Shown here: in pieces, positions 1-11,039 of the stretch
Layout of the letters: each line of letters begins with the position of its first letter
How positions within the stretch are numbered: the first letter of the stretch is position 1
NCBI GenBank assembly: GCA_021464525.1
Contig: JADRCO010001163.1
Span: 1 to 21,860 of the forward strand
Reading direction: 5' to 3'
Origin: Rhizophagus sp. LPA8_4_AMF
Lineage: Eukaryota; Glomeromycota; Glomeromycetes; Glomerales; Glomeraceae
Length of the DNA stretch: 21,860 bases
Program-made: the position numbers and the translations under genes
The notes under the pieces: model-generated
What the model was told of the DNA's origin: nothing
The model's input: only the letters and a program-made list of their open reading frames with translations
Database searches by the model: none

Positions 1-240
1 CTTAAATTTTAATTTAAGCATATTTTAAGAATATTTTAAACATGTAAAAAATACATTTATATTGTACTTAAATTCTAGTTTAAGTATATTTTAAATATAA
101 TTTAAATACTTGAGCAAAAAACAAGTACATTAAAAGTATATTTTAAGAGTATTTTAGGCATATTTTAGGTATATTATAAGTATATCGTGAATTAAAGTTG
201 ATACTTATTTTAAGTATTTTTTAATTATATTTTAAATATA
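1..240. repeat. Degenerate AT-rich short repeats
   Basis: The block is built from variants of a unit like AAGTATATTTTAA (for example around 77-90, 134-147, 148-160 and 176-184). It opens with the near-palindrome CTTAAATTTTAATTTAAG at 1-18. No reading frame of any length crosses it. It may be a decayed satellite or the edge of an old transposon; the sequence alone does not decide. Confidence 0.5.
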
Positions 241-241
241 A

Positions 242-621
242 AGACTTCTCATAGGATTTCTTTGGTTCCTAAACAACACTTGTGACTATACCAACGATCC
301 TACACATTATCACCTCCTAGTTGAATGGTTAGATAAAGCTAATAAAGGATCAGCATACCAACAAACTACCTTTCTTAAACACGTAGTTATCGACTTTGAA
401 AAATTTTTGGATATTTTTTCATCTTTGCCACCTCCTTCTCTGCCTTTTTTTCATTTTTCTTTCCCATCCCCTTTTCCAAAAGGGTGTGTTTACTTGATTG
501 GCTTTATTCAGAAAGTCATACTACATCACAAACTAAGCCTCCTTCTGATTTTGACCTGGATGCATTTTTGGCATATGTTATCACGAACAAAGATAATTCT
601 CATGTACGAAATCATCAATAA
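242..621 (+). pseudogene. Frameshifted coding relic, unknown product
   Basis: One frame is open from just after a TAA at 239-241, through 242 to about 484. It reads protein-like (segments such as HLLVEWLDKANKGSAYQQ and FLKHVVIDFEKFLDIF) and ends in a proline/phenylalanine-rich stretch. Near the AAAAGGG run at 478-484 the protein-like signal moves to another frame, which reads LLDWLYSES, then SDFDLDAFLAYVI, and stops with TAA at 619-621. The original frame stays open to 691 but becomes unconvincing hydrophobic sequence. The simplest reading is a gene or transposon fragment broken by a one-base frameshift; an unrecognised intron is the alternative. There is no ATG at the start, and the bases before 250 (TTCTCATAG) could be an old splice acceptor. 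I do not recognise the family. Confidence 0.35.
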
Positions 622-652
622 TAATAATTATCACATGACGTGCATGTATGAA

Positions 653-1095
653 GGACCAGGAAATCTTATAATAAAGGTTACTGTTATATAGTAAAATGAT
701 GGGTTTGCTTAAATTAATAATAATTTTGCTTAAGTAATTAATTTATAAATCTGTAATGTTTATTCAGAAAAGTCTGAAGAATAAAATGAATCATAAATTG
801 TTCTTGTAAAATCAATATTAACTGAGATCATTAAATTTTCCGAAAAAAATTTTATAATAATGCGAACCACTTTTTAAAAAATTTATTAATTATGCGAACC
901 ACCCTTTTGTGTTACACAGGATATATAGTAGTCCACATTAAGTGTATAAAAAGACACATTTAACTCTAAACTTAAGATTATAAAGCTAGTCTGCACATTC
1001 TGGCTTCATTAAAAATTGTTTATATTGAAAATTTAATGTACTTTACTAGTATTGCTGGGTGCTACAGTAACCTTTATTATAAGATTTCCCGGTCC
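653..1095. repeat. 32-bp inverted repeat pair
   Basis: The arms are 653-684 and 1064-1095. The right arm, reverse-complemented, matches the left in 31 of 32 bases (GGACCAGG versus GGACCGGG is the only difference), and the match stops abruptly on both sides. The spacer of about 380 bases is AT-rich and non-coding. Both copies can be read as GPGNLIIKVTV. The left copy is the tail of the open frame ending at 691; the right copy, on the minus strand, continues APSNTS. No clear target-site duplication flanks the pair, so it may be the termini of a small non-autonomous DNA transposon (443 bp) or two inverted copies of a dispersed coding-derived repeat. Confidence 0.6.
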
Positions 1096-2709
1096 TGTGT
1101 ATAGCCTATATCCTTTTTTGGATTTTGACTCTTACTGGATAAACGTTTGACCCTGAATTCTTTTATATTCAAATGAAATGTTATTTTTTAATACCTTTAA
1201 ATTGAATGTATACTTAGATCTGCAGCTCATTTATGGATGGTTCTTTACACCACGTCAAAAGAAGGATAGAGATAAATAGATATAATCGTTTTGTATTGCT
1301 AGTTCCCTTTTTGGTTTTATTTTTTCATTTTATATAGATTTTATTTTTTCTTTTTCTTTCTTTTTTGTTTTTCTTTTATTTTTACTTTTTAACATAGAAT
1401 TTTCTTAGATGGATTTGTTGAGTTCATATTTTAATTTGATATGAAAGGTGTGAAATTTTCTGTATTATTTTCATACTAGGTGGAAAATCCTATCTACAAT
1501 TACCAACTCAACGATTATGGATAGATGTAACAACTTTACCGTATACGTCAGTGAAAGAATTAACAATATGACCATACAATAGGCTGAAGGATTCTTTTAT
1601 CAATCCAACCATTTGTGTTTTATTATAGGAATTTCTACTTCAGCAATCGTATGCAGGCGACAATGGAGTTATGTGACTAGCGGTATACCTTTTATTTTTT
1701 GGAAGGTCAGTGGAGGTTTTAAAAAATTGCAATGCAGCAAGTCCTTGGACACCATATTCCTTTAACTATGGGGTGGTTCCACTAAGATAGTGTATTCCAC
1801 ACTCTTACCCATATAGGAATTAGTTTCACCAACAGTGCACACATGGGGTTCATTAGAATGATGGATGGTGTTGTACTTAATTATATTAGATAACTAAATT
1901 TCATATTTCGTACACAAATTGTTATTTACATTAACTCTAATAAGTATAATATATACTGCAGAAAAAAAAAAAATAACTACCATGTATTTTGCAAGTTTTT
2001 CAACTTCTATTACAAAATTATTGCAAATAAATTAGCAATAAATATTATAAATAGAAATTATATTATTCTTACTAATATTATAAAAATCAAATTTTTGAAA
2101 TTTAATATTACAGCTATGATTTATATCTTTTTGGCAATTAAATCTTATTTACTAATTAGCTGCTAGTAGCAATAAACTAAATAGTAAATTTTGATTTTAT
2201 TAATTATTAGTTTAATCTTATAATTAAAGTAAAATTATACTTATTTAAAAAATATTTCTATATTACTATTGTGATTTTAATATCAAGAAATTTAACAAAA
2301 CATGTAAATATAATATAAATAGTTTAATATTATATAAAATTATGGTCTTAATATATATAATTTTATATGAATTTGCAAATTGTAAAATTTGGTATATATT
2401 AAGAATATTTAATATTTGGTAATTGGATTTCATAATTTTAAATTCATTAGATTCATCTTATTAAAACATTTTAATGGTAATAATTTTATACTTTTATAAT
2501 TAATATAATATTTTGGAATAATTAGATTTTATAACTTTAGATTTGCCTTATTGAAATGATTTAAATGATAGTAAATTCATGTTTATTGGAAATGATATTG
2601 ATCAAGTTGATCAAGTTATGCCATTTTAAATTTTATGAACTGCATTTCTAAAAAAAATATGAAGCATAGAATACTAATGATCTGCATAATTTTGGTAACA
2701 AAGTGTCAT
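1096..2709. other. Intergenic, no supported gene
   Basis: The stretch 1481-1860 is less AT-rich than its surroundings. It holds an interrupted plus-strand frame with stops at 1592-1594 and near 1760, and protein-like segments between them, but I recognise no family. It may be an old mobile-element fragment. Positions 1300-1400 are T-rich low complexity. From about 1940 to 2700 the sequence is very AT-rich, with no open frame, RNA gene or clear repeat. Confidence 0.4.
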
Positions 2710-2727
2710 AGTATCCGAAATTTTAAA

Positions 2728-2891
2728 TTTATTTATTTATTTATTTTATGTAAAAGGAGGAGGAGTACAAGAGAAACTATGACAGATTAAAAAATAAGAT
2801 AAAGTTTCTATAAAAGACGCCTTCACCCAGCAAAACCGGGTCCTCACTTGATCTAATCTGGACCTGACAAGCACCCCAACCGATGAACGTC
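2728..2891 (-). mobile_element. SINE-like short retroelement with 18-bp TSD
   Basis: A 164-bp insert is flanked by perfect 18-bp direct repeats, AGTATCCGAAATTTTAAA, at 2710-2727 and 2892-2909. Read on the minus strand, it begins with a relatively GC-rich head (2891 to about 2812) and ends in an (AAAT)n tail (about 2746-2728). A long target-site duplication plus a simple-repeat 3' tail is the signature of target-primed reverse transcription by LINE machinery. The length and GC-rich 5' head suggest a SINE. The head can fold: GGTCC/GGACC pair at 2839-2867, and ACCC/GGGT pair at 2826-2842. I could not assign convincing tRNA A and B boxes. A 5'-truncated LINE tail is the main alternative. Confidence 0.65.
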
Positions 2892-2971
2892 AGTATCCGA
2901 AATTTTAAAAAGTCACTGAAATTTCATGATCTAATTAATAGTTTGATCCAAGTGATCAATTTAATTTTAAG

Positions 2972-3245
2972 AGAGCAAAAATCAAAGTCAGGTAACTTTT
3001 TTATTTAACAATTCCTTTAAGTTTTATTTATTATTTACATTTTGTTAAATAAAATTAATATTCCATTTAGGATAGGAACGGTTGTTGGAGGTTTGGGTAG
3101 GCCAAGAACTCGATTAACGTTGAAAACTTTTCATTTTGCTGGAATTGTATCAGTGAATGTTATCCTTTGTGTTTTCTGTACTATAAGAAAATTATTAATC
3201 CATCTAAAACAATTAGCACACCAAATAATTACTTATAAACTCTGA
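2972..3245 (+). pseudogene. RPC1: RNA polymerase III largest-subunit fragment
   Basis: The frame at 3072-3245 reads GTVVG, then TLKTFHFAG, VNVILCV, IRKLL and finally IITYKL. In order, these match the bridge-helix/trigger-loop region of the Pol III largest subunit, whose family pattern is GTAVG, TQMTLKTFHFAG, MNVTLGV, RIKEII and TPIIT. The phrase TLKTFHFAG fits Pol III better than Pol II, which has TLNTFHYAG. About five residues after GTVVG are missing, several invariant residues are changed (GEPGTQ has become GRPRTR) and a TGA ends the frame at 3243-3245. Upstream, RAKIKV at 2972-2989 joins the frame across a GTAACT...TTTAG intron at 2992-3070 (79 nt) in correct phase. The retained intron suggests a DNA-level copy or the remains of a gene, not a processed retrocopy. 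No further exons are recognised on either side. Confidence 0.7.
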
Positions 3246-5106
3246 AATTTACAAAGAAAAAAATATAAATAATGATGTCTATAATTATTTGAATAATTAC
3301 AGTATGTATGAAATTACTTTCAGAAATATTTCCATATTATGAATTGGCCATGATGACTTTTTGACAGTACAAAATTGGGATAGATTTGAATATTAACGTA
3401 CCTTAATTAAATTTGAGGATGTATCAGGAATGGTAAAGTATTCTTGAATAATGAAATATTTAAATACCTTTTTTGTTTCTTTTTCATTTCTTTCTGATTG
3501 TCTTCTTAAAAAAAAAGAAAAATTCGAATTTTTCTATTAATCAAAAGAGTTAGCACGGTGAACAATAATGATATAAATAATGAAATAAATGAATCATTTG
3601 ATTCCACAATGAACTCCGTATTGATATATATTTTGTTAATTACCATTGAAACTTCGTCATAATTTAAAATGCCAAAAGATGCCCTAAAAAAAGTTCGAAA
3701 AATCAAACATTTCCTTCTTTATATATTTCAATAGGTATTCCATCTTTGTTAAGATTTGATGTAAGATCTCGAATTTGATATTGAGAAAAAGGTATTTTCA
3801 TATCTGATATACTTAATCATCAAACCTGACGACTACTTATAACCATTGATCAAATCCTTTACTTTTGTATAAATAATGTACCAAATTTCACCCAATTTAA
3901 GCCTGTTACCTAGATAATGTAGATAAAATTGCGTTATATTATAATATAACGTGTTTAATGTTATATAAAACATGAATAAAAAACGGTAAAAGCTTTACTT
4001 ATAGACATTTCTTTGCCTTTCGGAGCGTAGGCCCACTTTCTTCCTTTAATGATTCAATTGAGCCGACATACAGTATGTATTAGATTTTAGCAAATCCAGC
4101 AAAAGGTGTTCGTACGTAGCCTCAGTTCTTTTTTCGTTTTAGTGAATCAGACATGCTTATAAGTATTTGTTGTAAAGAAGTTTTTACGAAGCTTTAACTA
4201 TATTATAACATAAATATAATTGAACCAAGAGTTTAATTTTCGTGTCGCATTTTTCTTTATGAACTTGTGATCTACTGTATAGTTAAATTTCGTGCGCGTC
4301 AAAAATGTTTGACCAACATGACCAACATGACTAGCGCTATACCAAATATATTATATTATTTATTTATGTTTTGTCTTTTGAATGTAGTAATACAAATTTA
4401 CAATTTAAGCTAGTAATGCAAAAATGTCAATCTTGATATTAGTTGGTCCTTGATATGTTTACGATTGAATTATCCCCCTGGCCTATCAAGATCGATACTT
4501 TTAGTAACAAACTTATATTCTAACCTTAATTTTTTTAAAGCTTATGATTTATATGGTTACACGTTTATTTGATAGGTACTGAAAATAAAGATATTATTAC
4601 ACGAGAAAAAAAGATTTACTATACCGCGAATTCTTTTTAATAATATGGTTAAAAAAAAAAATTCTGATTGACATCGGAAATTCCTTGACAAAAAAAATAA
4701 AATTTTTATGAATTTAAAATAATCTTATCATTATATCAGAATAAATTTTATATCAATTTCATATCAATCTTAAGTTGTATTGATCAAATATCAATTATAA
4801 TAAAATTATAAATATCATTATGCTGGCAGCTTATTTATTTAAAAATATATTACTTTAAATTTCTTCAATTTAATAAACATAATGTATTTTATATGATAAC
4901 AAAAATAATAATAATCATCTTAACTAGCAACTGCTGATTTTAAACGTCCACCTATCCCTAAATTTCACTTGAAAAAAAAAGAAATAATTTTTTTATTAAA
5001 TTAACGAATATATAAAAATATACATAAATTAAAATTGAAATAATTTATTTACCTTTCTTCTGATAAAATAAACAATAATTGTTACTTTCCTTTTCTAGGA
5101 TCGGTA
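3246..5106. other. Intergenic, no supported gene
   Basis: This stretch is AT-rich on both strands with no convincing coding frame. A 66-codon minus-strand frame at 3706-3506 is hydrophobic low-complexity sequence and is not accepted. Local structure includes a perfect 20-bp palindrome at 3932-3951, a direct repeat of GACCAACAT at 4311-4328, and poly-A runs near 4650 and 4974. Positions 4010-4330 are less AT-poor in G+C than the flanks but contain no recognisable gene or RNA. Confidence 0.4.
3932..3951. repeat. Perfect 20-bp palindrome
   Basis: The sequence CGTTATATTATAATATAACG equals its own reverse complement. It sits in intergenic sequence with no adjacent gene start. It could be a cruciform-prone site or a protein-binding palindrome, but in such AT-rich DNA chance is also possible. 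Confidence 0.5.
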
Positions 5107-6420
5107 TTAATCTTTATTGTCATTAGGAGGAATATAAGGAAATTTTTTGATATAAGCACTAACGTTGCTTTGATTATGAAGTTTCCTTAAATAATCAACG
5201 ACATTATACAATTCACGATCCTTATTACTTTTACACCTTTCATTATCAAAATCAGGTAAATGAATAGCGTTGAAAGGTTGTAATTTTGCCTTCACATAAG
5301 AATCATCAATTAAAATAGTATTTGTTTGATCCCATAGAGGTGAAGTTGATGGTTTATCTTTATTCAACTCTCGCCATACTTCTTCCAAATCCTTAATTGT
5401 TTCCACTTTTTGATAATAATCCTGATCGGACAAGTTCAAATGCTTCCTCGTCCATTTGGCAACTAATTTATTTTCATATAGACCAAATGCAGATCTAACC
5501 ATTTTATCAACATTCTTAGGTTGAGCTGATGACCATACCATTACAGAAAAACTATTGGAAGAATCAAAAATATAATCCATGAAACTTTCCATATATGGAC
5601 GTTTTATAATTTCTCTTTTTGCTTTATCTCTGTACACTAATGTTCCGTTCAAATCCAATACCAAGAGTTTCGGTAGTGGATCTTTTGAACTAACGGTTCC
5701 ATCTGCTTTACCCAAATATGATTTTGAAGCAAATTGTGTATTAATCCGTATAATCGGTTCTTTAATGGAACTGGTAGGTCCCGGAGATCTAGTAGGTCCC
5801 GGAGATACAGATAATATTTGACGGCGAATAGGAGATGGAGATTTATTATACTGCCGTGAATGATCATATAATCTAGTGTTTGATCTATTACGATTACTAT
5901 AAGAAGGTCGTGATCGTCGTTTGTCAGAATTTCGGCTTCGAATATAACGATCCCTCCGTGAACCTGGCGTTCTTGATGAATATGTATGGTTTTGTCGTCT
6001 TGTCGTATAACCATCATTTCTATAACCATCATTTCTATAACCATCATTTCTATAACTATCATTTTTATAACCATCATTTCTATAACTATCATTTCTCGTA
6101 CGAGTATCATAATCATATCTCGTATTATTAGGTCTATTATCAATCTGTCTACTATATTGATTTCTTTCAAATCTTTCAGGTGGTGGACGATGATACTCAG
6201 GAGGGATTTGACGTTGAAAATTTTGTGACCTGTGTATGTTATGTTGAACTGATGTTGTATTTAATTTCACTTGCCTTCTCCTCTCTCTTTTCACTAAATT
6301 CTTTCTTATACGCCTCTTTTCTCGATCTTTTTCATCATTTATTTTCCGGAATCGCTCCCTATTTATTGAACCATTTTGTCTCGATACAGAAACATCTTTT
6401 CTTTGATCTAGATTATCCAT
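5107..6420 (-). CDS. FCP1/NLI-interacting-factor-like phosphatase domain protein
   Basis: This is an uninterrupted 437-aa frame with ATG at 6420-6418 and TAA at 5109-5107. The C-terminal part, from about residue 248 to 415, is an FCP1-like HAD fold. Motif I is LLVLDLNGTLVYR with nucleophile Asp256. Motif II lies around VMVWSSAQP, a motif III-like IKDLEEVW follows, and the acidic motif ILIDDS has Asp372-Asp373, followed by KAKLQPFNAIHLPDF. FCP1-family enzymes dephosphorylate Ser/Thr, classically on the RNA polymerase II C-terminal domain. The second Asp of the usual DxDx(T/V) is Asn258 here, so catalysis may be weak or absent. The N-terminal 240 residues are basic, disordered and rich in Arg, Asn, Ser and Tyr. 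They include six RNDGY-type pentapeptides (109-138), an SR-like segment (about 153-200) and SPGPTRSPGPTSS, which suggests a nuclear, RNA- or chromatin-associated protein. The domain call is firm; substrate and activity are unknown. Confidence 0.85.
   Translation of the reverse strand: MDNLDQRKDVSVSRQNGSINRERFRKINDEKDREKRRIRKNLVKRERRRQVKLNTTSVQHNIHRSQNFQRQIPPEYHRPPPERFERNQYSRQIDNRPNNTRYDYDTRTRNDSYRNDGYKNDSYRNDGYRNDGYRNDGYTTRRQNHTYSSRTPGSRRDRYIRSRNSDKRRSRPSYSNRNRSNTRLYDHSRQYNKSPSPIRRQILSVSPGPTRSPGPTSSIKEPIIRINTQFASKSYLGKADGTVSSKDPLPKLLVLDLNGTLVYRDKAKREIIKRPYMESFMDYIFDSSNSFSVMVWSSAQPKNVDKMVRSAFGLYENKLVAKWTRKHLNLSDQDYYQKVETIKDLEEVWRELNKDKPSTSPLWDQTNTILIDDSYVKAKLQPFNAIHLPDFDNERCKSNKDRELYNVVDYLRKLHNQSNVSAYIKKFPYIPPNDNKD
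6007..6096 (-). repeat. Six 15-bp coding tandem repeats
   Basis: Six head-to-tail 15-bp units lie inside the phosphatase-like gene. The plus-strand unit is ATAACCATCATTTCT with one or two substitutions in units 4 and 6. They encode (R/K)-N-D-(G/S)-Y pentapeptides at residues 109-138. Units 1-3 are identical at the DNA level, which suggests recent expansion and likely length polymorphism between strains. Confidence 0.9.
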
Positions 6421-7474
6421 AATTATATCTCCTTTCTATATAATCATATAATATAGATAATAAGTTTATATCTCGAAAAGATTGAATATTATAATGGAGA
6501 AAATAAAAAATAATAATACTAACAATGAATAATTGTCAATAATCATGGATCATCGAACCCTATATTTTTCAAATAATTTTTAACCAAAAAAAAAAGTGCT
6601 TTTTTTAATATTACAAAAATAAAAAGTAATGAGCTTCTTTTTTTTATCGTGCTATTAAATAAATCAATATAATATATACGTATTATTTATCCCTTTTCTT
6701 TTTCTTTTCTTTTTTTATCGTTTAAAATAAAATACATTTTTTTTTTTTTTAAGAAAAAAGAAATTTAAAATTCCAATTTTTTAAAAAAACCTACCGAACG
6801 AAAAAGGGTTCGACGCAAAAGTTTGTACAATAAAGTTGAGATAAAACGAAAATTCACTTATTATATAAAATTTTATTTTAAGTAAGATCAGTGAAATATT
6901 ATAATTTGATAGTAATACAAATTTGGAATGTTTGGGAATGTTTAGTAAGACGTTGGCAAATTTCATAACAAAATTTTAAACAATTAATTGACTAATTTGT
7001 CCCATTACTGCGCCCATTAATTTACCTTTTTGATTAATTTACCTTAAATCAACAATTTTTATTACACAAAAAATAAAAATATTCGTTGATACTCCTGAAA
7101 TATAATCATAATTAATTACCATAGAAGATTGAAATACTATTATGCTAACCCATTAGAGTAACACAGTTCGGATATAAGGAAAGTGAAATTAATCATTTTG
7201 TACTCCCTTTACAAATTTACAAGTTAAACTAACACTTTTTGCACCTTTACACCGATTAATATGGTTAGAACAAAATATAATTTTTAATAAAATTCCTTGA
7301 AAAAAACAGTTTTAAGAAATGTGTTAAGATTTAATTTAGCCAAAATTGGGTATATTGAATCGAATTTCAAGATTATCAAAAAAAAAAAAAAAGAAAATCT
7401 TACAAAATCAAATTTTATTATCAATTTTGATTCACTCATTCACTCAACAAATTGATATTATCTAAAGCTCCAAA
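6421..7474. other. Intergenic between two minus-strand genes
   Basis: This stretch holds the presumed promoter and 5' leader of the phosphatase-like gene (just above 6420) and the 3' flank of the P450 gene (just below 7475). It is dominated by poly-T and poly-A tracts (6730-6750, 7379-7393). A 61-codon frame at 6966-6781 looks non-coding. No RNA gene or repeat of note was seen. Confidence 0.4.
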
Positions 7475-9445
7475 TTAATTAGATCTAAGCTCCAGTTTAA
7501 TTAAAACATCATTCTTTGCCATATTGGCAAATCTTTCTTCTATAACAAAGTCCTCCAGTTTCATAGCCAATTTCACGTTAAATTTTTGCAAAATCAAACA
7601 AGTAATCATTTTAATTTCTGTCAAAGCAAATCTTTCTGCCGGACATATTCTTACTCCAAAACCAAAAGGACAATAAGTATTTGGTTCGATATTTTTGATT
7701 TTATCAGGTGAGAATCGTGTTGGATCAAATTTTTCTGGTTGTGTGAAAAATTTAGGATTTTCATGATATAAGGGAATCGGATAAAGAATCGTTGTATTGG
7801 CTTTTAGTTTAAGATCTTTAGATTCATCCATTGTTGGAAGGGTGGTTTCAGATTTTAATAATCTAGCAAAAAAACTTCCTGGAGTATATATTCTTAAAGA
7901 TTCCTTAACAACTTGAGTCAAATACTCCATATTGGAAAGATCTATTGATGAAACTTTGATTAATACTGGTAAACAGCATGTAAACAGCATGCATGTTTTA
8001 TATAACAAAATCATTCATACCATCATAAGTAGGTAAACGACCTCCCAAAGTTTTGTCGATTTCTTCTTGAAGTTTTACTTGAACGTCATGATTTTGCGAT
8101 ATAGCAAATATAGTATAAGGAATCGAAGTACCGACTGTATGATATCCGGCCATTGTATAGCCACACATGTAATGTGTAATCTATAATTATTATATTTTTT
8201 TTTAAAAAAAAAAAAAATTAATAATGATACGTTTATGGAATTCCAAGATAGGAACCGACAATATTATCACTTACAGCTGCATCGGTAAATGGTTTTCCAG
8301 TATGGGGATCATTTTCTGATACTAAAATATCAAATAAATCTTTCACTTTGTTTTCCCCTTCATTATTTGTTTTTAACACATTTCTTCTTTGATCAATCAA
8401 TTTACAAGTCACTGATTTCATAAAATTGATAGACTCTTGGAATTCTTCCTCACGTAAAGTATCCAGCTTACCAAATTGTTTATCAAATAAACCACTTAAT
8501 ACAGCATCATAAGATTTCTTATAGGACTTTACATCAAGATTTTCTTCATTTGAGCTAAATTGATTTTTAAAAAAAAGGATGAATAAAAAATCTTGTTTTA
8601 TCGAAATTTTTACAATACAGCGTTATACCTGACTATAACGTTAAGGATAGCTCTTAAAGAGAATTCAAGACATTCTTCTTGCATTTTAATAACCGAATGT
8701 TTATCATTCATTACTACCTTTTCCCATCTTTCAATAAATTCGAGAGCAATATTTCTAAGAGTTGGATACTTTGCAACAATAACTGATAAAGATGAAATTA
8801 ATTTAGTCTTTTTTTTTTAAAAAAAAAAAAAATTTTACAATGAAAAATCAAAAAGTAATATAAATTACCATCATGCCCTAAAGTAGAACCAACCAATTTT
8901 CTAAATTTAGCAGCCCTTTTACCATCATGAATTTGTAAATTATCATTTCCAAGGAAAGGTTCCAAGAACTTGAACAATTCAATAGGACGATCACCAACTT
9001 GTAGAGTAGCTTTCATGATCATCGGATCGACAACCGAAATAGTATTAGGATAAGGTAAATTTGATATTACATGATTACCTTGATTTTTATGAAGTTTACG
9101 AAGATAAGGAATAAATCCACCACATGAAGACATTTCGGAAAAAATCTCATTTTTCTCATTTTCATTAGGAGAAATTTCTTTATTAACAGTAATAACAGTT
9201 TCTTTTGGAGTAACATTTAAAAGACGAGAAGAATTTCTATATAAAAAACAAAGGGATGGAATGATTAAAGATAATGATACTAAAATAATAAATTTATTGT
9301 AATAATCATCATTATAATCATCATTATAATCCGGTTGATTATTGGGAATTTCATTATAATTTTGGATAATTATAGATAAAAACATGATGGGCAAGAGAGA
9401 GAGAAATTGAGAACGAGAAAAAAAAAAGGATTGAATGGGTTGCAT
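7475..9445 (-). CDS. Cytochrome P450 monooxygenase, five exons
   Basis: I join five exons: 9445-8869, 8782-8629, 8554-8275, 8180-8021 and 7941-7475. All four introns (74-94 nt) are GT-AG and all phases agree, giving 545 aa. Residues from about 51 to 69 (FIILVSLSLIIPSLCFLY) form the ER membrane anchor. It is preceded by an unusual roughly 50-residue extension with a YNDDYNDDYYN repeat. The helix-I motif is AGYHT (348-352), the K-helix ExxR is ESLR (404-407), a PERF-like FDPTRF follows (462-467), and the haem loop is FGFGVRICPA with ligand Cys490. Length and motif order are those of a full microsomal P450, which would use NADPH-P450 reductase to oxidise a lipophilic substrate; the substrate cannot be inferred. 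His351 replaces the usual helix-I acid. A nearer-standard start at Met21 (MFLSII) is possible. Introns 1 and 3 contain T-run/A-run palindromes. Confidence 0.88.
8233..8274 (-). other. In-frame 5' part of P450 intron 3 resembling helix-I coding
   Basis: Exon 3 ends at a consensus GTAAGT donor (8274-8269), but the frame stays open for 13 more codons, VSDNIVGSYLGIP, before TAA at 8235-8233. This resembles the stretch just before helix I in many P450s (a pattern like SDNIVGFLLAG), and so does the start of exon 4, ITHYMCGYTMAG. It could be a decayed duplicate of the exon 4 start, an alternative exon end, or chance. Using GTAAGT gives the best donor, matching phase 0 and a normal-length helix-I region. 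Confidence 0.4.
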
Positions 9446-9672
9446 GAGAATTTTTATTTTATCTGTAGTAATGACGTAATTGACTTGACTTAGTTTGGCT
9501 AATCCAAATTTTGATCATTTTAGCGAAATTATAATCAAATAATTGCGTAACTTTCCCAATCCAATTTTCATACTTGCTATAGATTTCCAAATTTACGATT
9601 TTAGATTTCCTAATACAGTCAAAATAACGATGGATCAGTTGGATCACCGTAATAACAGGTCCTTAATGCAGC

Positions 9673-9870
9673 TATTATTGCAGTATTATTGCAGTATTAT
9701 TTGACGTATAGTATCCCGGGTATCTTGAGGTTTGAACTTGTACTGTACATTACACATAGGAGGGTATACCCGGGTATTTTAGAAAATTTCCGTGATTGTA
9801 TAGGAAAATTTTTTGAGGAGACGTACTATGTACTATACAAGGGGGTACTATACATGGGGTGCTATAGCCG
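9673..9870. repeat. GC-contrasting repeat patch with CCCGGGTAT motifs
   Basis: This patch starts with tandem TATTATTGCAG units (9673-9683, 9684-9694 and a partial third). Then come TATCCCGGGTAT (9712-9723) and GGGTATACCCGGGTAT (9762-9777), in which the palindromes GGGTATACCC and TACCCGGGTA overlap. It ends with repeated TACTATRC words around 9824-9856. Its base composition stands out sharply from the neighbouring AT-rich DNA, which suggests inserted sequence such as the edge of a transposon. No flanking duplication was found. Confidence 0.45.
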
Positions 9871-10788
9871 GTAATTTCAAGAATGCCATTTGTTCCATTT
9901 TTTAAAAAAATGGCAAAAAATAATTAAAGGAATTATGGGAGAAAAAAAAAAATATCTATGAAATAATAGCGGTATATCCATAATTATGCTTGATAAATCG
10001 TATTATATAAGACAATAACGGTTTAATTACACTGTTTACTAAAAACAATCAAAAAAATCTTTGTCATATGATTTGGGTATTGAATTAAATATTGAATTGA
10101 CGAATTGAATTTTGGCAACGCAAAATTGATCGAATCATATTCAATATATAATCAAATTTTTTTTTTTATGCCTAGTCAATTTTGTCATACTAATTTTTAA
10201 ATTCATAGATAAGATAAATAAGTAAATATCATAATAACTTATTATAATCTAATTAATAAGAAAAAGTAGATTGTTATTCTTATACGGGATTAAAAGATGC
10301 AAGTGGGAGGACAACGTTTTCTTTTTTTATATCATTTGTATTAAAAATTTGTAACATATATGTACAATATTTCTTAAAATTAAAAATTTGATCTTCAAAA
10401 AAATGTAGGGTTCATTAGTAATATCCATGAAATTAACTTTATTTATTATGAATATTGTTCAAAAAATGGTATAAATATTATGCAGGAGATATTTTTATCT
10501 AAAATCGGATAAATAATGAAAAACCGTACAAGGTGAAACTTTTTTTTTTCTCCTAAGTTTTAGATTATATTTCCTTTTTAAAATAATTTTTAAAGTTTAT
10601 ATAAAAAAGGATCGTAATTATCGAAAGATGATTTTTTTTCTCCGGAAATTAAAAAGTTAATCGCACAATGAATTTATTTCCGATAATATATGAATAATAG
10701 TAGTTTTGTATAGTAATTACAAATCTAATGACGGCATGTATATTGATCCCTCAAAAGAATGAGTAATCAATTAATTCTAACAAGTATG

Positions 10789-10952
10789 ATAGTAATCATA
10801 TCCTAGCATTACGTATTTTAGTATAATAATCATAGACGCTCCATAATAATCATATTCTATCTTGGCAATAATCATATTCTATCCTGGCATTCCATTATAA
10901 TCATATTATCCTCATAATAATCATATTCTATCCTGTCTATTCTATCCTAGCA
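10789..10952. repeat. Degenerate tandem repeat upstream of KAR5-like gene
   Basis: About six imperfect copies of a unit like ATAATCATATTCTATCCTGG, often followed by CATTCC, lie head to tail, ending about 90 bases before the ATG of the KAR5-like gene. Examples start near 10790, 10828, 10854, 10869, 10900 and 10917. It could be a promoter-proximal minisatellite affecting expression, or simply slippage-derived sequence. Confidence 0.6.
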
Positions 10953-11039
10953 TTCCGTCTCCTCAATCTACTTTTTCCACCTTTCACAACATTTATTCAC
11001 AATATTCAACAATTTTTACATTCTTAGAATAACCTAAAA

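Larger units (their letters stand above)
9446..11039. other. Divergent intergenic region, P450 and KAR5-like genes
   Basis: This 1.6-kb region presumably holds both promoters. Near the P450 end there is a GACGTAATTGACTTGACTT stretch (9471-9489). Positions 9660-9880 form an unusually G+C-rich repeat patch and 10789-10952 a degenerate tandem repeat; both are listed separately. TGCCATTT (9884-9891) and AAATGGCA (9908-9915) can form a hairpin. The last 80 bases before the KAR5-like ATG are pyrimidine/CA-rich, as in many fungal core promoters. No gene or RNA is supported. Confidence 0.4.
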